64,000 nt of DNA from Wallemia ichthyophaga EXF-994 (GCF_000400465.1 NW_008806277.1:434001-498000); one strand, 5' to 3'. Counted from the stretch's first letter, positions 46,627 to 56,948 are shown. Notes: generated by a model not told the origin, from the sequence alone. Numbers and translations: made by a program.

Positions 46627-47274
46627 AATATCTCTATGAAAATCATTCTCAGGCCGGCTCTCTCTGATTTCTTTAGACGTCTGCGTGAGCAACACACTGC
46701 TCTCTTGAGAGTAAATGCACGTAGACTGCCAGGACCAACGTCGAAAGACGCAGAGAGAGAAGTGAGTAGGATGACTTTTACTCAGGGGGCTAATATGCTC
46801 AACAAGTTTCCTCGTGGTATGTGAATTGTGGCCACCCAGATCCGCTCAGGCCACTTCCCTATTGCCAAGTCTTACCGATTCACTGTCCAAATCAACACTT
46901 TGCAGCAAGCTCAGTGAAGTAGACAGTATCACACATAGGCTTTCTAGATGTAGGAAGTTCGATCAAACAAGGTTATCGTTGAGGAGGAAGATCTATGGAC
47001 TAGGGTTAAGGTTCGAGATAAAACATGCTTTCAAATGAGGAAGCTCTCAAAGCTTTCTATGAGCTCTTTAAAAAGTAGCTCATCACCCACCCGCGCGCCT
47101 CCGTTAGCTCCACGTAGTCACCTCCTCTTTTACGGCGCACGTGCCAAGAACCGCATTCATTTGAGTCCTTAAAATTGTCAGCTGCTAATGCACAAGAAAC
47201 CAAATAGGCGAAAATTATTATTCATTGTAACGCTTTTGACTATATACTATGATTTTTATCTATCTGTCTATCTC
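46627..47274 (+). mobile_element. 5'-truncated LINE (non-LTR retrotransposon) insertion
   Basis: 648 bp between two exact 12-bp direct repeats. Inside, one frame reads RPALSDFFRRLREQH and later TQIRSGHFPIAKSYRF. Another reads SITHRLSRCRKFDQTRLSLRRKIYGLG. These follow the tail of LINE ORF2 proteins (the RNase H-like TQLRTGH segment, then the Cys/His ETxxHxLLxC segment). The coding part is broken by stops and a frame change. The 3' end is a short TATC/TGTC simple repeat, a common LINE tail. No poly(A) is seen. Confidence 0.65.
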
Positions 47275-47346
47275 GAAGTATTGATGGACGCAGTTTTAAA
47301 CATGTATCGGCTTAACGATATATTTAGATTTCATCATCATCATCAC
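47275..47346 (+). repeat. Dispersed repeat, copy B resumed after the LINE insertion
   Basis: Begins with the right target-site duplication (47275-47286) and continues GGACGCAGTTTTAAACATG, matching copies A and C. The following TTTCATCATCATC stretch also aligns with copy C. Together with 46521-46626 it forms one repeat copy split by the LINE. Confidence 0.65.
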
Positions 47347-47967
47347 GGAACGATATGAAGACCCAGATTAGTATGCGTCTGCCGAACTTCTACCTGCCGC
47401 TCCCCTCCCACCAACAAGCTTCTGTAGTCTTAGAAGACATATCAAATAAAGTAAAGAACTTTTCCATCACTGAAAGCGGGATGGACTGGCTTTTTCCAAT
47501 TCTTCGCATGGGTCTATTATGATAAGGCCAGAGCGGACAAACCCAACCTCACCGAGTGGACAGTCAGCGGCAATGTAGACGAAAGCAGGAAGTCATGGCA
47601 CCTTTTCGACTCAAGTTAACCTATCAAGGCAACACGCGCGCTTTCAAGCACTTGGTAGCCGCCGGCTAACACCTCAAACAGCCCGATTCAATCAAATGCT
47701 TTAACCAAAAAAACTTTCCGCCCCTTCATATTACTCTTCAATCTTAGATTTGAGTCAGGCTAAGCCGATCATTACAATGCGTTGAATCCTTCACTTTTCA
47801 TAATTTGATTTTTAGCACATTTGCGACGAGTCAAAGCTTAGTAATTATACAATTTGTAAACATTAAGTATCCAGGAGTCTACTGATAACCAATGCGTCCT
47901 CATTCTTGATCCCTTGAAATCCTCCATCACATACTAGTGGACTAACACACAACTCGTCCCATTCCAG
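47347..47967. other. Gene-poor island, second part
   Basis: About 620 bp of decayed-looking sequence. An open stretch reading FYLPLPSHQQASVVLEDIS ends in stops and has no recognised family. Confidence 0.35.
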
Positions 47968-48276
47968 TCACTTACTTTTTTTTATTTCCTGTTTGTGTTG
48001 AGCTTCTTGCCAACAAGTATACAGCATCATATTTACCCGCTTAATCACTGCAGCGCGAGCTGATGGATTTTGGGAAGAATTTGCTGACGCCGTTGTTTGA
48101 CTGCTTGTTGTGCTTGCACTACCAATCACACTCGCACACCCGCTCATGCTGGCTTCAGCCTTGCTCGCCTTGATAAAAGCTTCCACCTCTTTAGCTATTT
48201 TAGCCAAATCCATCTCAACGACCTGCTTTTGCGGAAGCTCCACCTTCTGACCGACCTGTTGGGGTGTGATTCCCAT
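47968..48276 (-). CDS. Hypothetical 102-aa protein
   Basis: Open frame with an ATG start. The first half is amphipathic helix-like (LPQKQVVEMDLAKIAKEVEAFIKASKAEA). The middle is Ser/Thr/Ala-rich, and the basic end is HKQEIKKSK. Helix followed by low complexity could be a small gag-like or domesticated element protein, or chance. No splice partners or family match were seen. Confidence 0.3.
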   Translation of the reverse strand: MGITPQQVGQKVELPQKQVVEMDLAKIAKEVEAFIKASKAEASMSGCASVIGSASTTSSQTTASANSSQNPSARAAVIKRVNMMLYTCWQEAQHKQEIKKSK

Positions 48277-49426
48277 GAGTTTTTAGATAAAATTTGTCAC
48301 TGTACAAATTGCGTCGCATCCTCTTGTCTTAACGCTTGCCCCTACGCTAGCGCTGGACATTGACTTGTCGGAAAGCTGGCATTGAATAAAGTGTGTGGAG
48401 GTCCGAACAACTTAAAGCATTTTACTCATATTCTCTCTCCTCATGCAGAGAAGGTTGAAGAGGTTGATGAATACATATCTCCAGCTTAAGCTGAGACATT
48501 TGAGACTGAAGAAAGCTATGGACATGATTTGATAATGAGGAGTTGAAAAAGTATTTTGAATACGATATTCTTGAAGAAAACTACCCCAATTCACTCTCAG
48601 AGACCACCTCGTTCTCGGTAACAGTCATAACGGAAAGGACATAATGAAATCGATCCAAAGCAGCAAAAAGCTTCGCGTCTATCGGCGAGAAAAGGTAGGA
48701 TTTCTTTCGATCATCTCATACAGATCACCGCGAATAGGAGGGACCTTTAAAATGAGTCACAAGGCATACTTCACGTTGAGACTGAAGTTATGCAGATCCT
48801 TAGAAAGGCTGTGATTAAGACTGACCCTCCCCCAGCCAGTCGCTGGCCGTGATTGGCTTGATGGCGGTAATAGTGGAGAACATGAGAGTATTGAGATCGA
48901 AGAAGCAATTCTGTTGCTTGCTCAGAACTTCATTCATTTTCTCTAACGGCTCTTCCGAAAATCCAACATTGCGAAGTGAGAGACGTGTAGCCTTGTTTGT
49001 CCAAATAAAAATGGCTGCGTGTTATCTGTCTGATGATTCGTGATACCGCTACATTCCTCGTTCTTCTATTCAGTAATCGCCGCCGCTTCGAACGACATTA
49101 TGATAGTGGTAGCGCACTGAGAAGCGATAGAGTAACATGTGCGATATTTGAGGTATTCAAGGCAATTCAAATCATATCAAGGTACTTTAAAGAGCAGGAA
49201 GTGGATCAGCCATCGGAGCTTATTCTCTAACACACCCCACATCCCCTTTTCAAACTCAATAGCACAATTCCTGTATAAATTGAAATACTTCTCCTTGCAA
49301 ATAAAATATCTTCAATTGCATTCACATTCTTTGTGTTTACTGAGGTATTTAGCCGATATGAACGCGCGAATGGCTACACTAAAGGTGAAACTAAAAATGA
49401 GACTAAAATTATACTAAAAATGGCAC
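48277..49426. other. Gene-poor island, third part
   Basis: About 1.15 kb with no supported gene. Short ORFs are in poor context. The last 200 bp is the AT-rich promoter of the hydrophobin gene. Confidence 0.4.
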
Positions 49427-49434
49427 TATAAAAG
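49427..49434 (+). promoter_or_regulatory. TATA box of the hydrophobin gene
   Basis: TATAAAAG sits 53 bp upstream of the hydrophobin ATG, a usual spacing for a strongly regulated fungal gene with a short leader. Confidence 0.6.
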
Positions 49435-49486
49435 AATTACATGCTCTTGAGATAATACTACAATCAACTATTCGTCCAATCTCACT

Positions 49487-49848
49487 ATGATCGCTCAAAC
49501 CATCTTCGCTGCTGCTCTCGTCGCCTCTGTCTCAGCTGGCTGGGAATCTAAGACCGGCTCATGTAATACTGGAAAGCTCGCGTGCTGCGATACCAACAAG
49601 AAGGTCCAAAAGTCAACCGGTGAAGAATCAGGCCTCCTCCACACCGGTGACGTCCTCGACCAAGTCGCCATCCAATGCACTCAAATCCCTCTCCTCATCG
49701 GAGTAGCAATTGAGGGTTAGTGAAAACGCTCGCTTTATATCACAACTAACACCCCACAGACGAGTGCAAGAACACCCCAACCTGTTGTGAAGATGTCAAG
49801 GACGATGGTCTCGTCGGTATCAACTGCACTCCAATCCCTCTCATTTAA
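49487..49848 (+). CDS. Hydrophobin (class I-like)
   Basis: Small secreted surfactant that self-assembles on hyphal or spore surfaces. Exons 49487-49715 and 49760-49848 make 318 nt, 105 aa. MIAQTIFAAALVASVSAG is a signal peptide. The eight-Cys signature is complete: C-x6-CC-x29-C-x14-C-x5-CC-x12-C. Cys 5-8 are in exon 2, so the unspliced ORF shows only half. The mature protein is rich in Asp and Glu for a hydrophobin, as reported for salt-tolerant Wallemia. It is the only clearly intact protein gene inside the repeat island. Confidence 0.9.
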
Positions 49849-50337
49849 AGGCTGTTTGCCAGCATTTGTAGAATTCAACATTAGATAATACTTTATAAGC
49901 CCTAGTCACCTTGATGTCTCACTATCTCATCCATGCAAATACGCGAAGCACACTTGCGACTACACCACATATATCAAAGGATGCATGAATGACAGCAAAC
50001 ATCCTATACAAAAAAAATCTCTCAAACATTCTTGGTCCACATACTCATCCATTGAGCTGATGAAATATGAGAGTAGTGAGACAGTGCAGATGTCATTCAT
50101 AATCAATGCTTGAGCGTGTGTCCGGTAGCGGAGGTATGTAGCCGATTAATCAATTATGTGTGTCACAAGTTGATAATAATAGATAATGAATGGGTCTGAT
50201 TCATGGCAGTAATCAGCTATCCAAGAGTTATAAGCAGAAGCGGCTACTATACCACAGGCACGTAGGCAAGAGTATTTAGCAATGGTTTTACAATGAAATG
50301 GTGAGTCTTAGGGCCTAGAAATAGGGTTTTGTCGATA
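49849..50337. other. Intergenic, hydrophobin 3' flank
   Basis: About 490 bp of AT-rich DNA with the hydrophobin 3' UTR. No gene was recognised. Confidence 0.45.
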
Positions 50338-50601
50338 TTAATCAGTAAATTTCTGCTGTTTGTATGAAAGTCGGTAGTCCAACATCAGACCAAGATACTT
50401 CATAGTTTGAGATGATACTATTACCCGTTCATCCCAGAGAAGTGGATTGCTGTCTATCTTCAAGGGGTGTTTTGTGAATAACACATATTGGGTCTTTTTA
50501 ATGTCTAACGGTGTCGCATGCGATTCTGACCATTCGTCTGCTTCGTGTGAGTGGCTTTCCAGGAAGGATTTAGCCTCATTCGGTGTAATAGCTGCCGACA
50601 T
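50338..50601 (-). pseudogene. LINE reverse-transcriptase fragment
   Basis: An 87-codon open stretch reads WSESHATPLDIKKTQYVLFTK, then VSSQTMKYLGLMLDYRLSYK. This is the end of the RT domain of non-LTR retrotransposons (KTxxxxF then KYLGxxLDxxLSF). The YxDD catalytic part and the rest of ORF2 are missing on both sides. It lies about 100 bp upstream of the next tRNA-Gly gene. Confidence 0.7.
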
Positions 50602-50698
50602 TCATAGCAAATCGTCCCAAATGAAGGGAGGATGAGAATTTGATAGCAGATTTAAAAAGCAAATTACATACAATTTGATTTTAAAAGCGTAATATCAA

Positions 50699-50788
50699 GC
50701 ATTAATGGGGTAGTGGTAACCTCGATCGTTGCCATCTGGTCATTCACGAAATTTCGATCGGCCCCCGGTTCAATTCCGGGTTAATGCA
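50699..50788 (+). tRNA. tRNA-Gly (GCC) with a 19-nt intron
   Basis: Same exon sequence as the gene at 15374-15454: acceptor GCATTAA/TTAATGC, anticodon stem GATCG/CGATC, loop start TTGCCA, T arm CCCGG-TTCAATT-CCGGG, discriminator A. The insert after position 37 is 19 nt and unrelated in sequence to the 10-nt intron of the first copy. Confidence 0.93.
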
Positions 50789-52510
50789 TTTATTTTTATG
50801 TTCTTCCATGCTCTTTCATCTTAAAGATGAACTTTTTTCGACCAGCTAGTTTTAATTAGTCATACGTTGGCTATCTCCGTAAGACGACAATGTTCGCTCG
50901 CAAGACCCTTTAAATCACAGTCAATTACTATTGCACAATGTGTTACTCACTCTATTGCACCACACCCCTTTCAAACAACATGCGCTAGAGTTTTTTTACC
51001 AAGTATTTTTACTGCTTGAGACATCTCAAAATATTACTTCCTACTCATATTACCCAAATTCAACCTCACCCACATTCAAACTCTTTTATCCACTGAACAA
51101 AGCGGCGGCGTTCTTGACAAAGTCACCAACCAAGTATGACATTCGGGTTAGTATTTTTAGTGGTGTGCTTTGAGTTGTGTTTAGGAACGAGCAATTGATA
51201 CAATTTCTAGTCAACATCACTTATTTTACCACACCTTTTCCTGCGTTTTATTCTATTTTTGACGCTTTTGCGCTCAGACATATCGTTTCTTAAACACAGT
51301 GGCGCCGACTTGAATGAGATTGAAGCTGGCGGAGGTACGCTTAAACGTCTTTGTTCAAAATTACACACGGTAATGTTAGGAGATGTGTTCAATCTGGACA
51401 CTAGGTCAGTAGAGTTGTAGACCTGAAGTAGCGGGGTCGGGTGATCCCAGTAGCCGAGGTGATCACTGGATCCCTGAAATTAAGTGTCCTTTAACTTATC
51501 GTCATCATAAAAAAAAAGGTGTCAAGAACAACAAGCAAGCACACGCCTTATAAATCTCTGCAATGACTAATAAAATAGAAACCATATATTCAGGAAGATT
51601 ACTGGCTATTACGTATTTTGGGTTTATTTATAATACGTTAATATGCCTGAAATAATACGATGTTTCATACCTGATTTTGACGGAGAAATAATAAACGGCA
51701 ATTGTTTCACAAGATATAACAGTTGTCCATTCGGTTACCCTAATCTTTGCAATGGAACACATCTGTTAAATGTCAATCTAGCAAATAATTGCACAGAGCC
51801 ATGTGATGTTAATGACTGAGGTAACGTATTTGGTTACAGGGAGAATACAGTTGGGACAAATCGTGGTGTGAATCAACGTCCAGCAACATTCTCAGTACAA
51901 AGCCTGGAAACCTGGTCTAAAGGAGAGAGAGCAAGTACTAAGATGAACCTATTAATTGTTGCGTTGGTCGCAAGCTTAATGTTAACAGAAGTGGTTGCTG
52001 CTTTCGAGTAGTAGCTGGAAAAAACCCTGTGTGCTATCGTATCGTCCACTCTACACGTTCCTTTCTTATAGCTTTTTTCGCTATCTTTCACCATCTCCTA
52101 TTCGAGCTGATAGACCTTCTGTTTGTCTTCAGCATAAGGCTCGCGTCTCTTCACACTTACCGGTAGCGAATTGAATGAGGTTGAGGCTGGCAGAGGTAAG
52201 TCTACATGTTTCAGGGGGCTAAAGGCATACACGGGAGCCATAAGAGGTTAGCCTGCATTTATCACTTAAAGACATCATCATCGAATCCCTTTTTTATACC
52301 TAATAAATCGAAATGAAATAAAGTGTTAGCTGCTCACTGAGTCTCAAAGTTTTCACCAAGCTTGTCTTTGCTCCCAAATATTCAATCACTACCGATTTGA
52401 GTTAAAAACATTATATTGATTGATGATCTTAAAAAAAAAGACAGATCTGACTTATATCCAGAATCTAAAATTAATGATAGTGCAAGTAAATTAAAAAGGG
52501 TACTCTAATC
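50789..52510. other. Gene-poor island, fourth part
   Basis: About 1.7 kb with no supported protein gene. It holds a weak 5S rRNA-like stretch (51428-51485) and a 28-bp imperfect direct repeat (51310-51337 and 52171-52198). Confidence 0.4.
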
Positions 52511-52679
52511 CAAAATTATGATGATGAAATATGAATATGTTGTTAAGACGATAGATGTTTAAACTGCGTCCATAAATAATTCTTAAAGCATGAGGAGTCA
52601 AAGGGGTGCTGAATTTACTGGAAGCTTTTCTTGACTAGCGTCGTAATTTCTAAGTTGTTGGTGGTTCTCAATTACATTA
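52511..52679 (-). repeat. Dispersed repeat, copy C, upstream of tRNA-Gly (TCC)
   Basis: Read on the minus strand it starts TGTAATTGAGAACCACCAAC and passes through CTTCCAGTAAATTCAGC, TGACTCCTCATGCTTTAAG and GGACGCAGTTTAAACAT, matching copies A and B/D. Its start lies 133 bp upstream of the tRNA-Gly (TCC) 5' end and it reads away from the tRNA. An in-frame stop breaks the peptide that is open in copy A. Confidence 0.7.
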
Positions 52680-52742
52680 AACAACCTGATATCCTGCTGT
52701 GACTAATTACCACTGCGCTAATTGTTGTTAAACTGCCTCCCT

Positions 52743-52771
52743 TGCCTCGGCTGATATAATTAGCCGAGGCA
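52743..52771 (+). repeat. Perfect 10-bp inverted repeat
   Basis: TGCCTCGGCT and AGCCGAGGCA flank a 9-nt AT-rich spacer, 41 bp upstream of the tRNA-Gly (TCC) gene. It could form a hairpin. Function unknown. Confidence 0.6.
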
Positions 52772-52812
52772 GTTATGAGATTATAATAATTACATCAAGC
52801 CCGATTACAACA

Positions 52813-52893
52813 GCGTGGTTGGTCTAATGGTTATGATTCTCGCCTTCCATTAGTGATAGCGAGAGGCTATGGGTTCGATTCCCATACCTCGCA
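52813..52893 (+). tRNA. tRNA-Gly (TCC) with an 8-nt intron
   Basis: Acceptor GCGTGGT/ACCTCGC pairs except for a T-T at the fourth position. D arm GGTCTAATGGTTATGATT, anticodon stem CTCGC/GCGAG, loop CTTCCA then an 8-nt insert and A, T arm TATGG-GTTCGATTC-CCATA, discriminator A. The anticodon is TCC. Intron position matches the canonical site. Confidence 0.88.
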
Positions 52894-53086
52894 ACCTTTT
52901 TGCTTTTGTATTGGCTTTTCCAAATTTTTTCTATTCCAAGATGACACAAATCAAAAGCGTCTAATTAAGTAAAAATATAGTGCATGTAAACATGTATAAG
53001 TAAATTTGTGTATACAAAAACTAAAGAGAGTAAATTTTCGAAACAAATGAAACAAATAAAAATGTCCATATTTGTATGATCGTCCA

Positions 53087-56000
53087 TCAATTCTGGGGCG
53101 AATGAGTGTAGAAGCTTTGGTATGATTGGGAGTGCATATCAGGGCTTCCAAACTGGTTGTGGTGGTTGTGATTATGATTTTGAGGCGAAGGTGTTAGATG
53201 GTGGGGGTACGAAGACTGGGGCGACATTTGTGAATACTGTGAGTACGGTGATTGAGGGGACATGGCCATAGGTTGCGAAGGGGACATTGTCATGTTCATG
53301 CTCATACTCTGAGAAGGACTGCGATGAACGCCTGCACCTGCAACTGCACCGCCTTGCTGCTGCTGGTGGTACTGCCACATGGACTGCTGGAAGGCTTGCT
53401 GCGCAGCCATCATCGCCTGGAAGAAGGCAGTCTAGGGGTGGAGTTAGAAAAATGAGAGGGAAGTGGTACGATACTTGCCTGATTACCCATTGCGCTTGGA
53501 TCCATTGGTGGCATGCCCTGCATACCTTGCATACCTTGCATACTACCAGGCGCACTTTGCGTGTTACTAGGGACACCCATCCCCATCGGCATCTGCATTC
53601 CCATTCCCATTGGCATCTGCATGCTCGGCATCATGTTCGGTATGCCCGGCGCGCTCTGCGTGTTTTGCATGTTTTGCATAGGAGGAGACATCTGCGGCGG
53701 AGGAGACATTTGACGCGTATGCGAGCGTGAATGTGAGTGTGCGTAAGGGTTAGGGTGAGGGTTAAATTGAGAGTGAGAGTGAGAGTGCGAATGGGAAGAC
53801 GAGAGTGAGCTAGGGTGGGGATACGCGCGATTATCCTGCACCCCATACACACTCCCCTCCCGGCCGAGCGGCGAATGAGGGAGTTGAGAGCCAGTGTGGG
53901 AAAGCGTGCGCGTGTGGCCTTGAGCGTGAGAGTGAGAGTGGGAGTGGCGGAGCGAAGGTGGTCTGCTGTACGACACGTGCGACGTATTGCTTCTAGCTAT
54001 GGGCGACACAGGCGAGCCTGCCTGAAGACTGGCTGGCTTAGGTGCGGGAGGAGCCGGAGGCGAGGGGGGAACTGGTGAGGAGAGAATTGGTGGTGGTCGC
54101 GAGGGCATGTGCGGCGTCCTTTCGTTATCTTCCACCTCCAATGGCTGAGTGCGGTTAAGGTACTGGTCTGATGTTGAGGCGTTTGCAGATGCGTTTAGTG
54201 ACGTCGGGTTGACATTCAGATCAAAATCAACATCTGTGTTTGCTTCGCCTCTACGTTTGCCACCTCCACCTTCGTCGTCGCTGTCGTAATCATCGTAATC
54301 CGAGTAGTCGTTGTATGTGTTCTGTGAGTACTTGGATGCAATAGAGCCGTCGTTATAAGCACTTTGCACGCTTTGTACGCTCGGCAAGCCTTCTGAATAG
54401 GGTGTATTGGGGATGGAGTAGTTTGTGTGGTTTTCGTAAGGCTGATGATTTGAGTAGCCTGAGTGATTCGTGTGGATTGGGTAAGGGATTACGTGTTGAT
54501 CGAAAGCCGCGCTATTGATGCTCTGGCGGGAGTGAGGGGCGTGTGAGTGTGAAACTGAGTGTGAGTGTGAAGGTGGAAGTAAACCACCGCCGTCATCAAG
54601 CTCATCACTATCACTCCCTCCTAGAGACAATTTGCGACGTAGCTCCTGTGCAGCGCGCGCAGTCTGTTCTTCTACACTTCCCGTGCCATTAGTCCCAGTA
54701 CTGGCAGGCGTTTGGAGCGATCCTGTTGAGATGGAACTGAAGGGTGTTCTGACGCCAGCCTCACGATCGTGAGCTCCCGCGCCCGTGTCCACTACTTGAG
54801 CAAATTGACCAGATTGACCAACGTCACCCTCAAGTTCATCCCTCTCAATTTCACCCCCGTTCTCGCTCTCGCTCTCGCTCACCCGATCGCGCGCAAAGAC
54901 ACCATGGAAACTGGGAATGGCTGTGGAGGCGGTTGATTTGCTGCCTGTGTTGTGCATATTTCCTGCTTCTGCACTGCCCACGTCGCCATAAACTTGTCCA
55001 CCTTCACCCATGCCAATTGGCCCGAGGGGCTCAATCCGTGGGAGGCTGGGGGAGGTGTCCGTATGCAAGGTATTGTTGTGTGTGTTACGTTTGTTGCTTG
55101 TGTAGCTTCTGTAGCTATGATAGCTCCTATTTTCTGGTAAGAGCGTGTCATTTTCGCTATCCCTAGTGTGCTCCTTGAGGCTGTGTTCGCTCGCACCGCT
55201 GTGTCCAGCCAGCAGGGGTTCACTGAATGCATTGACACCGTCAACGCCGTTACCGCCTGCGCCAATAGAGGGAATGCTAGGTGGGCGGGCCAACCTAGTC
55301 TTCATCTTATCCGGCGACACTTGCCCGCCTGGTTGCAGTGAGACAGGGCGGGTAGATGGAACGCCGTCGCTGCTGTCGTCGCTGGCCGCTTTGCCCCTGT
55401 TTCCTTGCTGCGATGGCGGCAGCATGCGATCGTGCAGGATCGCGAGCAGGTTCGAACGTACCTTGAACCCCCTCTTCTCATGCACATCCGCCCCACGCGC
55501 CAGATCCATGTCGAGAAACAGCCGTCCACGCTGTGGGCCGATTGGGTAGGCGAAAAAGAGCGAGCGCGGATCGCGCGGGTCGAAGCTGTACGCCTTAGGT
55601 CGGCCGTACAAGTGGAAGCTGTCGTGTATCCCGACCAGCCAGTTCAACATCTCGCTCCAGGTGTGCGAGGAGGACATGCTTGAGGTGGCACTAGAGTTGG
55701 TGTTGGTTAAACTGCTCCCCGTGCTGCTGCGCGCTTTGCTCTTGCGCTTTTCACCGACATCCGGCATGAGCAGACACCACCCATCTTCGCGCTGCACTGA
55801 CTGGCCTAGCTGGTCTACGTAGCCATTCTCCTCTCCATTTTCCAATCTGCCGTCTATCTTCATCAGCCCCGAGTGCGAAATTAGCTCCGTGCGTTCGGGA
55901 AATATCGCATAGGCTTGCGTGGCGAGAGTCATGGTGTAGATGGGTCTTGTGCTGCTCTTAACGTTCTTCTGGGCGTAAAAGGATGCGATGGCGCTGTAGT

Positions 56001-56948
56001 TAGGCGGTGAGGGAAAAGCGTGTCTGTGTGAGTGAGACTGTGAGCTGGTGGCAGTGTTTGAATTTGATCCACCGAAGAAGGATTTCTTCCGCTCAGAGGG
56101 ACGGTAATTGGTTAACACAAGCCAGTATCGCTGCCACTTGGCTGTGCCACTGAAACGAACCTTGACCCACCCCTCCATCTTGCCCTTTACGAGCGGGGAG
56201 TGAGGTTCTATGAAGGGCTGTCTGCCGGAGTTGCCGGGCAAGTTGCTTCTCTGGAGGATGCGCAGGAGGTGTCCTGTGTAGAGCTCTTCCAACCGCTTCT
56301 TCTCCCAGGCCGAGAGACGAATAGCAGTGACGACTGTGTGCAGCGTGTGCTTGTCCTGCGCCACGTACTCCTGTCTGTTCAGACCGGCGTAGTTGAGCGC
56401 AAAGACGTGATCGACGGTGCGCTGGTACTCGGGGGGCGGCACGGCGACGAGAATGCTTCCGACGAGTTCAGTGTGGCTGTCTGAGATGTTGATGTCTATA
56501 TAGATGTTAGATGTGCTATTGAACTGCCTAAAAATCAAATAAAGCACCCACAATTCGGCGGAATCGCTTGACCTGCAGCGGCAGCCGACTCCATACCCTT
56601 GCGCATCCACACATTGAGGACATTACCAATCAACTTGACGAACACTCCCTGCAGCTCACCGCGGCTGTCGCCCGTCTTGAGTGGCTTCCCGTCGGCGTTC
56701 TGCACCGTACGCTGGGCGAGATAGCCACTGAAATACACCTTGCGCGAGTGGGCGTGTACTAGCGTTAGCAGCGGCTGTAGCTCGCCCGTTGGTGCATTAC
56801 GCGATTCAACATCGAGATGACTTCCAAACGATTCGTTGGGCTCTGCGTCTGCGGATGCTACACGTCGATGGTGCGTGTCTGGCGCGTCTGTTATATCGGC
56901 AGATGTCGTTTTCGTCGGCATCAGCGAGAACCGTTTCGATTTATCCAT
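53087..56948 (-). CDS. CAF120: Caf120/Skg3-family PH-domain protein
   Basis: Large fungal PH-domain protein related to yeast Caf120, a CCR4-NOT-associated factor, and Skg3. Exons 56948-56552, 56495-53479 and 53431-53087 total 1252 aa. The first intron (56 bp, CTAAC branch) restores the conserved IPPNYINISDSHTELVGSI. The PH domain begins KGKMEGWVKVRFSGTAKWQRYWLVL near residue 250. A long Ser/His/Pro-rich tail ends in a Met/Gln/Pro region and SHSQ-type repeats. The second intron has a GC donor (CAG|GCAAGT) and is needed to reach the C-terminal QAMMAAQQAFQQSMW. Confidence 0.85.

Noticed and set aside
51428-51485. Possible 5S rRNA relic
   Set aside because: Similarity to the 5S 3' half (GAAGT, AGC, GGGTCGGG, then GAGGTG and ATCC) needs several gaps, the 5' half is absent, and no terminator follows. 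Too weak to annotate.
53250-55550. Plus-strand ORFs opposite the CAF120-like C-terminus
   Set aside because: Low-complexity shadows of Ser/His/Met/Gln-rich coding on the minus strand.
56552-56610. Very short (20-28 bp) introns joining CAF120 exons 1 and 2
   Set aside because: A 56-bp intron with a CTAAC branch restores the conserved IPPNYINISDSH, so the tiny introns are unnecessary.
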